From JADGNZ01 sp963715895 (GTDB taxonomy: Bacteria > Acidobacteriota > Thermoanaerobaculia > Gp7-AA8): a stretch of 64,000 bases of DNA. Of this stretch, positions 58,089-64,000 are shown piece after piece (the first letter of the stretch is position 1; every line of letters begins with the position of its first letter). The stretch covers positions 1,674,001-1,738,000 of the forward strand of contig OY970284.1 of the NCBI GenBank assembly GCA_963715895.1, read 5' to 3'. The position numbers and the translations under genes are program-made. The notes beneath the pieces are model-generated. The model was not told where the DNA came from and did no database searches. It saw only the letters and a list, made by a program, of their open reading frames with translations.

Positions 58089-59494
58089 GATGGTTCTTCC
58101 AGCCTGCCAATCCATGCCGGCTCATTTCGCAGTGTGGCAGGTTTCACATCGCCGAGTCTGACGCCCTGTTCCGCCTGGATCCGCGCATACCGGTCATAGA
58201 GACGGCTGACAGGCATCAGGCGGAGCGCGGCGAGCTGACCGAGGCGGCGGGCGTATGCGTATTGAGGATTGCCGCAGAGCCGGCGCTCGACGTCGTCGAT
58301 GCTGATAACCGCATCCGCCTCGGCCAGGAGAACGTAGCCGTTGCTGTCGGACGCGGGAACGAGCAGACGAAACCCGGAAACGTCCTCCAGGCATGCGGCG
58401 ACGAAAGCCTCGGTGAGCTTTTCGCCGACCAGGTCGGAGACGGCATTGCCTCGTCCTGCGAACTCGAGGATCGGCCGGCCGGAGCTCGATCGTCCTTCGT
58501 ATCGCACCAGATCTCCGGTGCGATAGCGGTAGAGGCCACTGGCGGTCGTGGCGATGACTTCATAGAGCGGGCCTGCCGTGAGCGCATCGTGAAGGGAGAG
58601 CCGTCCGTCGTGCTCGAATTCGAAGAAGCCCTGCTCGGTCAACACCGGCCGGTCATCGAGGTCTGGCACGGTGACGACGGTCTCCGTCGACAGCAAGCCT
58701 TTTGGCTGGATGTGAGCCTGCGGCAGGCGCGCGGCCAGCGCATCGGCAAAGGGCTTCGATGCCGCCGAAGCCCAGCAGCTCACGACCTTCAGCCGTGGCC
58801 ACAGCAGGTGAGGGTTGTCGATCTGATCCAGAAGCGAGAGGAGAAACGTCGGACTCCAGACGGAGATCAGCTCCAGATCGCGCGTCGCGGCGAGATGGCG
58901 CACCGTTTCCGCGCGCCAGAGCGCGACGTCGTCGATCGCGGCGACGTCGAATGGCACGGCGGTCATTTCTGCGAGCACGGCGCCGGCAATGTCGCCGAGG
59001 TACGCGCCATCGGGGAGTCCTACAGGGATACCGCCGATCCGCTCCAGCCGTCGTGTGGCCGGGCTGATCGAAAAGTAGGCGCGGCCGGTGATTCCGTGCG
59101 TTTTTACGACCGTGTCCAGCCACGGCACGACGCAGCGCTGAAAATCGAGCAGGCCCTCGGCGGAGTAGGGGATGAGCTTCGCCGCGCCGGTGCTGCCGCC
59201 GGTACGTTCGAACGCGATCGGAGAGCCGGCGAAGAGGAGGTCGCAATCGGAGCGCTGGCGTCTCGCCGGCTGGCCCAGCGGCGTCTCGCCGCTGCGGACA
59301 CGATCGAGCCACGGCCTCAAATCTTCGTAAGTAACGATCGGAACCTGCTCGCGAAATTCGTCCATCGTCCGCGGCGATCCGTACGAGCGCAGGTAAGCCG
59401 TCCGCGAATTTCGGGGAAGCATCGTCTCCAGCCATGGCGCCGCAATCGGCGCCGGTAGGGCGGTGGAGAGACGACTCCACGGATTAGCCCGCAT
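58085..59494 (-). CDS. GH3-like acyl-adenylating enzyme
   Basis: 469 residues from the ATG at 59494. GH3 family pattern: YGSPRTMDEFREQVPIVTYE near the N-terminus, the nucleotide loop FERTGGSTGAAKLIPYS (about 100), SVWSPTFLLSLLDQI, YEVIATTASGLYRYRTGDLV and the C-terminal lid. GH3 enzymes adenylate a carboxylic acid and join it to an amine. First gene of the operon, so it probably activates the substrate that the radical SAM and GNAT proteins act on. A 16-residue R1 repeat insert (SGETPLGQPARRQRS) lies at about 66-82 just before the nucleotide loop. Confidence 0.87.
   Translation of the reverse strand: MRANPWSRLSTALPAPIAAPWLETMLPRNSRTAYLRSYGSPRTMDEFREQVPIVTYEDLRPWLDRVRSGETPLGQPARRQRSDCDLLFAGSPIAFERTGGSTGAAKLIPYSAEGLLDFQRCVVPWLDTVVKTHGITGRAYFSISPATRRLERIGGIPVGLPDGAYLGDIAGAVLAEMTAVPFDVAAIDDVALWRAETVRHLAATRDLELISVWSPTFLLSLLDQIDNPHLLWPRLKVVSCWASAASKPFADALAARLPQAHIQPKGLLSTETVVTVPDLDDRPVLTEQGFFEFEHDGRLSLHDALTAGPLYEVIATTASGLYRYRTGDLVRYEGRSSSGRPILEFAGRGNAVSDLVGEKLTEAFVAACLEDVSGFRLLVPASDSNGYVLLAEADAVISIDDVERRLCGNPQYAYARRLGQLAALRLMPVSRLYDRYARIQAEQGVRLGDVKPATLRNEPAWIGRLEEPS
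59249..59297. repeat. Repeat R1 copy inside the GH3-like gene
   Basis: GGAGCGCTGGCGTCTCGCCG then GCTGGCCCAGCGGCGTCTC and GCCGCTGCGG, 49 bp, inserted in frame between LRPWLDRV and CDLLFAG of the GH3-like protein. It keeps the frame open and adds about 16 residues. Confidence 0.88.
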
Positions 59495-59532
59495 TTCGCA
59501 CCGTCTTGCCTGGCTTCTTGCCACGCCCTTTC

Positions 59533-59754
59533 GTCGAGAGTCCTTCTCCCCCCGCGGTTTTTTGCGGGGGGAGAAGGTGCCGACAGGCGGATGAGGGGGG
59601 CGTATGCGAGTTAGAAACGATCTTGCGTCGCTGGCTCAAGGGCGGCTTGAAAGCACGAGTCCCGCGCGAATAACGCACACGTGAACGCCCCCTCATCCGC
59701 CTGTCGGCACCTTCTCCCCCGCAAAAAACCGCGGGGGAGAAGGGCTCTCGACGG
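59533..59754. repeat. Large inverted-repeat (MITE-like) element
   Basis: A 222-bp element with nearly identical arms of about 70 bp. The left arm starts GTCGAGAGTCCTTCTCCCC and ends GGCGGATGAGGGGGGCG; the right arm is its reverse complement. Each arm holds its own hairpin (CTTCTCCCCCCGCGG / GCGGGGGGAGAAG). No ORF of its own. It occupies almost all the 305 bp between the GH3-like and GNAT genes. Confidence 0.85.
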
Positions 59755-59799
59755 GGTACAGGATCCCGACGATTCCAGTGAAAGAGTGAGAAATACGGA

Positions 59800-60519
59800 T
59801 TAGCAGCCATTGAGGCCTTTGCTGAACAACTTCAGCGTGAGCGGCTTCATGTTGTCCGATTCCACTTCGCAGAGGCAGACCAGCTCGTGGCCGCGTTGAA
59901 ATCCGGGATTGCGGTCGACGAAGAAGCGCACTTCCTCCCTCTCCAGATCCCTCGGCGATGGGACGGCAATCTCCGGTTTGAGATGCCCGCGGGACTTCTT
60001 CAGCTCGACCACGCCGGTGGTTGGGTTGTAGTCGTCCGGAAACATGCTCTGCGCCAGTGAATCGGCCAGCGACTTGAGATCGCCGCGCTGCATGCTCCAG
60101 TGGGGATGGAACGACTTGCTGAAGAGCGGCAGATAGCGGAACGTGCGATGCCCCTTGACCAGCAGAAGCCAGTACAGCGGCAGCTCCGGCCGCTGGCGGC
60201 GAAGCATCCCCAGCCGGGTGATCCAGTCGAAGGCCAGCGCCTGCTGTCCCCAGTGAGCCCGGTCGACGACGGTGTCGCCGGAGTAGACCACGCGGACCGG
60301 CTTCTGCCGCCACTCGTGCTCGTAGACGAGGACCGTCGTGAATCCGACGAGTTGCCCGTCCTCATGAACCAGCAGCACCTCGTCCTTCCTGGCCAGATCC
60401 TCGAAAAACAGCGCCTCTGTCGACCCATCGTAGCTGCCGAAGTAGAGGCTCGCCATCTCCCCTCTAAGCGAATCGCTCAGCGCGGAGACGGAGACGAATG
60501 CGGTCGAATACTGCCCCAT
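59800..60519 (-). CDS. GNAT-like acetyltransferase (239 residues)
   Basis: 239 residues from the ATG at 60519, where sequence typical of a gene begins (GQYSTAFVSVSALSDSLRGE). The GNAT-like core has VLLVHEDGQLVGFTTVLVYE, VYSGDTVVDRAHWGQQALAF and GMLRRQRPELPLYWLLLVKG. It may belong functionally to the radical SAM operon downstream but is separated by a 222-bp repeat. Longer in-frame extensions into array D give heptad repeats (RSTTARL) and are not credible starts. Confidence 0.72.
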   Translation of the reverse strand: MGQYSTAFVSVSALSDSLRGEMASLYFGSYDGSTEALFFEDLARKDEVLLVHEDGQLVGFTTVLVYEHEWRQKPVRVVYSGDTVVDRAHWGQQALAFDWITRLGMLRRQRPELPLYWLLLVKGHRTFRYLPLFSKSFHPHWSMQRGDLKSLADSLAQSMFPDDYNPTTGVVELKKSRGHLKPEIAVPSPRDLEREEVRFFVDRNPGFQRGHELVCLCEVESDNMKPLTLKLFSKGLNGC

Positions 60520-60675
60520 TGCGGCCGGGTGAAGAACGATGGCGAAGAAAGTACCACGCGGCGAGCGCAAGTCAACGAAGGCCAGTCCTTTCCGCACACG
60601 ACGAGAAGATTTCGGTTGCGTCGAAGCTAAGACCAGCGCTCGGCGGAGGATATTCACCATTATTGTTGAGATTCT
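60520..60675. other. Upstream region of the GNAT gene
   Basis: 156 bp between the GNAT start and array D. It is open in frame with the GNAT (LAFVDLRSPRGTFFAIVLHP) but lacks a family signature. It likely holds the promoter; no clear -35/-10 pair was identified. Confidence 0.4.
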
Positions 60676-60945
60676 GACGTCATCGATGACGTCCTTTGAC
60701 GTCAACCGAGCGTTCGTCAACCTCAAGCGAGCATTCGTTGACCTCAAGCGAGCGGTCGTTGACCTCAAGCGAGCATTCGTTGACCTCAAGCGAGCATTCG
60801 TTGACCTCAAGCGAGCGGTCGTTGACCTCAAGCGAGCGGTCGTTGACCTCAAGCGAGCGGTCGTTGACCTCAAGCGAGCGGTCGTTTGACCTCAACCGAG
60901 CCTTCGGCGACGTCATCGAATGGGACGTTGAACCGCGGCGAACCG
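60676..60945. repeat. Tandem array D with palindrome and 41-nt end module
   Basis: The array starts with the perfect 18-bp palindrome GACGTCATCGATGACGTC (60676-60693). Ten GAGC-start units at 21-bp spacing follow from 60708 (consensus GAGCGGTCGTTGACCTCAAG and a closing C; one 22-bp unit near the end). It closes with the 41-nt module (60905-60945) that begins CGGCGACGTCATCGAATGGG, shared with array B. The half-palindrome GACGTCATCGA is repeated in that module, so the array is bracketed by it. Confidence 0.93.
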
Positions 60946-61081
60946 GCGAGTGATAGCGGTTCAGGCGTGACTGCTGTCCTGTCTGGATTTGTTTAAGCCA
61001 CGTTTCTTCAGATGTTTGCGTAGATTCACGACGAAGCGTCTCGAATGCCGCTTCCGCGGTTCCGCATCGTTCCGATTCCGT
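60946..61081. other. Gene-free stretch
   Basis: 136 bp between array D and the stop of the KdpD-like gene. Nothing supported was seen, apart from a weak GC-rich stem (CCGCGG) after the stop. Confidence 0.5.
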
Positions 61082-62212
61082 TCACACGTCCACGATCACG
61101 ATGTCGAAGCCCCGCCCCCGTCCTCGTTCCAGCAACCGGTGCACAGTGCTCGGTACGATGCGGCTGACCAGGCCGGAACGGGTGGGGCGGCCGACCACGA
61201 ACATTGTGATTCCTTCCGACTTCGCGAAGTCGAGGAGAGCGCCGGCGACGTCTTCGGACTCGCGTGTGACCACGGTGGCGCCGAGGGAGATGGCCAACTG
61301 TACGTTCTCGGTGAGTTTCCTGTGCTGCTCGGCGCTGATGTTCTCCGCATGCGCGCGCCGTTGGCGCACGTAGACGGCGTACCAGCGGGTGTTCATCCGG
61401 CCGGCCAGGCGGGAGGCACGAAGGACCAGCGGTCGCGCGAGCTCCGGCTCAAACGGAAGCGCAACCGCCAGGCGCACTTCCGCCGTCCCCTGTACGACCA
61501 TCTGCGCACCGGAGAATGTCGCAGTCTGCAGCAGAGCGAGCTCGCGCAGGCGAACGAGCAGCTCCGTCCGGAAGAAGTTGTCGAGCGCGCGGGTGGCTTG
61601 CTCAGGCGGATAGATCTTCCCCTGCCGCAGACGTTCCTGCAGCTCCGCCACGGGAAGGTCGACCAGGATGACGGAGTCTGCCTCGCGCACCGTGCGATCC
61701 GGCACGCGCTCGCTGATGTCGATCCCGGTGGCGGAGCGCACCACGTCCTGCACGCCCTCGAGATGCTGGACATTGAGCGCCGTCATCACCGAGATGCCGG
61801 CGGCGAGGATGTCTTCCACGTCCTGCCATCGCTTCTCGTTCTTGGAACCTGGCGCGTTCGTGTGAGGGAGCTCGTCGACGACGACGACGTCCGGATGCCG
61901 CGCCAGGATGGCGGCCAGGTCCATCTCCTCGATGATGACGTTGCGGTACGAAACGCGGCGCCGCGGGATCACTTCGAGATCGGCGATGCGCGCCGCCGTT
62001 TCCTCACGCCCATGCGTTTCGACGAAACCGATGGCCACATCCACTCCGGCCTGGCGCATCCGATGCGCATCGTCGAGCATGCGCATGGTCTTCCCCACAC
62101 CGGCAGCCATGCCGAGGTAGACCTTAAGCCGCCCCCGTCCCTTGTCGTCGGTCTTGGTGAGGCGTAACAGTTCGTCCGGATTCGGACGAACGTCGTCGTT
62201 CATGCGCGGCAT
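61082..62212 (-). CDS. kdpD: KdpD sensor half without histidine kinase
   Basis: 376 residues; full KdpD is about 900. The N-terminal KdpD domain is complete: KVYLGMAAGVGKTMRMLDDA (Walker A, about 35), GFVETHGREET, VVVVDELPHTNAPGSKNEKR, VMTALNVQHLEGV. The USP domain follows (about 250-370) with FVVGRPTRSGLVSRIVPSTV. The four membrane helices, GAF and kinase domains are absent; the frame ends cleanly. Probably a cytoplasmic K+/nucleotide sensor of the Kdp transporter acting without its own kinase. It follows kdpC by 68 bp. Confidence 0.9.
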   Translation of the reverse strand: MPRMNDDVRPNPDELLRLTKTDDKGRGRLKVYLGMAAGVGKTMRMLDDAHRMRQAGVDVAIGFVETHGREETAARIADLEVIPRRRVSYRNVIIEEMDLAAILARHPDVVVVDELPHTNAPGSKNEKRWQDVEDILAAGISVMTALNVQHLEGVQDVVRSATGIDISERVPDRTVREADSVILVDLPVAELQERLRQGKIYPPEQATRALDNFFRTELLVRLRELALLQTATFSGAQMVVQGTAEVRLAVALPFEPELARPLVLRASRLAGRMNTRWYAVYVRQRRAHAENISAEQHRKLTENVQLAISLGATVVTRESEDVAGALLDFAKSEGITMFVVGRPTRSGLVSRIVPSTVHRLLERGRGRGFDIVIVDV

Positions 62213-62280
62213 GGTTTCAGAATACCTTGCACAGCGAGATTGCTGCGCCGATGCTCATCGAGGTCTGGCGTTGCCGTGAA

Positions 62281-62856
62281 CTACTTTTTTGGGGCGGTCT
62301 TGTCGAGGTCGCGATTCAGCAGGAGCACGTTGACGCGCGGTTCACCGTAGATACCGAGAAAACGGCCCTCGGTACGCGCATGGATCATCGATTCGACCTG
62401 CGTCAACGGGAGGCCTGTAGCACGCGCCACGCGTGCCGCCTGCGAGAGGGCGTTCTCGGGGGAGATGTGAGGATCGAGACCCGAGGCGGACGCGGTCACC
62501 GCGTCTGCCGGGATGCCTCCGGCCGGCCTGGTGTCGGCATACTTCGTCACGCGGTCGTTGATCGTGTCCAGGAGCTTCTTCGACGTCGGCCCGAGGTTCG
62601 AGCCGCCGGAGGCGGTGCCGTCATAGCCGTCATTGCCCGCGGCGGACGGACGCGAATGGAAGTAGCGCTCGGCGGCGAAGTTCTGGCCGATCAGCTCCGA
62701 GCCGATCACCGTTCCTTTTTCCTCGATCAGCGAGCCGTTGGCCTGATGCCGGAACGCGGCCTGTCCGATTGCCCAGACGATCGCTGGATACAGACCGCAG
62801 GTGATGACCAGAAGGGCCACGGTGATGCGCAGAGAGATCTTGATGTGTTCAAGCAT
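62281..62856 (-). CDS. kdpC: K+-transporting ATPase subunit KdpC
   Basis: 191 residues. One N-terminal membrane helix (RITVALLVITCGLYPAIVWA) and the KdpC motifs GSELIGQNFAAERYFHSRPS, SNLGPTSKKLLDTINDRV, DAVTASASGLDPHISPENAL and GIYGEPRVNVLLLN. It assists ATP and K+ binding in the KdpFABC complex. 12 bp after kdpB. Confidence 0.96.
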   Translation of the reverse strand: MLEHIKISLRITVALLVITCGLYPAIVWAIGQAAFRHQANGSLIEEKGTVIGSELIGQNFAAERYFHSRPSAAGNDGYDGTASGGSNLGPTSKKLLDTINDRVTKYADTRPAGGIPADAVTASASGLDPHISPENALSQAARVARATGLPLTQVESMIHARTEGRFLGIYGEPRVNVLLLNRDLDKTAPKK

Positions 62857-62868
62857 GGTCGTGACTCC

Positions 62869-64000
62869 TCAGGCGAGATGAACGGCGTGGAGCAGAAGGT
62901 CGATGGCCTTGATGCCGAAGAACGGGATGATCACGCCGCCGACGCCGTACAGCAGCAGGTTGCGGCGCAGGATGCGGCCCGCGCCGAGCGGCCGGTATTT
63001 CACTCCGCGCAGCGCCAGCGGAATGAGCGCGACGATGATCAGGGCGTTGAAGATGACCGCCGAGAGGATCGCGCTCTGCGGTGTGGCCAGGCGCATGATG
63101 TTCAGCGCCTGCAGCTCCGGGAAGGTGACCAGGAAGAGCGCCGGGATGATGGCGAAGTACTTGGCCACGTCGTTGGCGATCGAGAAGGTCGTCAGCGCGC
63201 CGCGCGTCATCAGAAGTTGTTTGCCGATCTCCACGACCTCGATGAGCTTCGTCGGATTCGAGTCGAGGTCGACCATGTTGCCCGCTTCTTTTGCCGGCTG
63301 TGTCCCGGTGTTCATGGCCATGCCGACGTCGGCCTGTGCCAGCGCCGGCGCGTCGTTCGTACCGTCGCCGGTCATGGCCACGAGGTTCCCCTTGGCCTGC
63401 TCCTTGCGGATCAGGGCCAGCTTGTCCTCGGGAGTGGCCTGGGCAAGGAAGTCGTCGACGCCTGCCTCGCGGGCGATGAACGCGGCGGTGAGCGGATTGT
63501 CGCCGGTGATCATCACCGTGCGGATTCCCATCATCCGCAGGCGGTCGAAGCGTTCTTTCATGCCGCCCTTGACGATGTCTTTCAGATAGATCGTGCCGAG
63601 GACGCGGTTATCGTCGGCCACGACGAGCGGCGTACCCCCTTCGCCCGCGATCCGCGAAACATCCTGCCGGACCTGGTCGGGAAACGAGCCTTCTTTCAAG
63701 CGGATGTACTCCGCGACGGAATCGGCGGCGCCTTTGCGCACGGCGCGGCCGCCTTCGAAATCGATTCCGGACATGCGCGTCTTCGCGGAGAACGGAACGA
63801 TCGAATGCGAGCCGAGCGTGGCCAGCTCGCGGCCGCGCAACCCAAACTTCTCCTTAGCCAGGATGACGATCGAACGCCCCTCGGGGGTTTCATCGGCGAG
63901 TGACGAGAGTTGCGCGACGTCCGCGAGCGTGCGCGCGTCCACGCCGGGCGCGCCAATGAACTCCACCGCCTCGCGGTTGCCGAGCGTGATCGTGCCGGTC
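62869..64000 (-). CDS. kdpB: K+-transporting P-type ATPase KdpB, C-terminal part
   Basis: Partial; the 5' end lies beyond the window. The reading frame is open to the right edge, where TGTITLGNREAVEFIGA begins, so the phosphorylated Asp (DKTGT) is just outside. Visible: RMSGIDFEGGRAVRKGAADS (nucleotide domain), MITGDNPLTAAFIAREAGVD, MTGDGTNDAPALAQADVGMA (hinge) and the terminal membrane helices. About 377 of roughly 680 residues are present. Confidence 0.95.
   Translation of the reverse strand, partial: TGTITLGNREAVEFIGAPGVDARTLADVAQLSSLADETPEGRSIVILAKEKFGLRGRELATLGSHSIVPFSAKTRMSGIDFEGGRAVRKGAADSVAEYIRLKEGSFPDQVRQDVSRIAGEGGTPLVVADDNRVLGTIYLKDIVKGGMKERFDRLRMMGIRTVMITGDNPLTAAFIAREAGVDDFLAQATPEDKLALIRKEQAKGNLVAMTGDGTNDAPALAQADVGMAMNTGTQPAKEAGNMVDLDSNPTKLIEVVEIGKQLLMTRGALTTFSIANDVAKYFAIIPALFLVTFPELQALNIMRLATPQSAILSAVIFNALIIVALIPLALRGVKYRPLGAGRILRRNLLLYGVGGVIIPFFGIKAIDLLLHAVHLA

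Noticed and set aside
60520..60873. N-terminal extension of the second GNAT gene with RSTTARL heptads
   Set aside because: The heptads are the translation of array D, whose 21-bp period keeps any frame open; the gene-like sequence starts at 60519.

Overview
The window is high-GC DNA from a Gram-negative, chemotactic bacterium. The outer membrane is shown by an Omp85 barrel and TonB-family proteins. An FG-GAP/ASPIC-UnbV protein, DUF4252 with ECF sigma factors, and many short palindromic and tandem repeats between and inside genes suggest an Acidobacteriota-like soil or sediment lineage. That placement is inference; no rRNA or marker gene is present to settle it.

Layout. 0-0.6 kb: the start of a UPF0175/PIN toxin-antitoxin pair and a palindromic element. 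0.6-9.0 kb: secreted FG-GAP and YyaL-type proteins (minus strand), a small ECF sigma/cupin pair, a TonB-family protein and an amidase. 9.0-12.6 kb: a saccharopine-dehydrogenase-like enzyme coupled to a 32-residue membrane peptide, then an ECF sigma, membrane anti-sigma candidate, DUF4252 and secreted-protein operon. 12.8-27.1 kb: one long chemosensory and signalling locus: binding protein, histidine kinase, NtrC-type regulator, response regulator, EAL phosphodiesterase, response regulator, coiled-coil/GAF, CheD, CheA, TonB-family protein, MCP, CheW, CheR and CheB. Most genes overlap or nearly touch. 27.1-31.5 kb: a 20-bp tandem array, a uracil-DNA-glycosylase-like gene, DUF2007, a CPBP protease, then a tRNA-like RNA followed by an SPFH/Band-7 gene and a strong terminator.

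31.5-45.8 kb: a tandem array, a PQQ sugar dehydrogenase, a DUF962 protein, and a minus-strand run of FIST sensor, hybrid histidine kinase, glycerate 2-kinase and a 2428-residue fusion of TamB with seven POTRA-like modules and an Omp85 barrel. 45.8-48.7 kb is an accessory island: toxin-antitoxin debris, an XRE pseudogene, a lower-GC HEPN (ApeA-like) protein, a decayed second copy of the UPF0175 gene and a 14-unit tandem array. 48.9-59.5 kb holds a PAP2-type protein, a DUF4440-like protein and a convergent, tightly coupled eight-gene operon (GH3-like adenylating enzyme, four B12-binding radical SAM proteins, a GNAT, a membrane protein and a fatty-acid desaturase). This looks like an undescribed lipid or natural-product pathway. 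59.5-64 kb: a large inverted repeat, another GNAT, a tandem array and the 3' end of a kdp operon with KdpB (partial), KdpC and a KdpD reduced to its sensor half.

The strongest candidates for something new are the tRNA-like RNA with its SPFH protein, the TamB-Omp85 single polypeptide, the radical SAM operon, and a dispersed minisatellite family whose two copies (31.3 and 60.7 kb) end in the same 41-nt module. Repeat elements that sit in frame inside at least four proteins are also notable.
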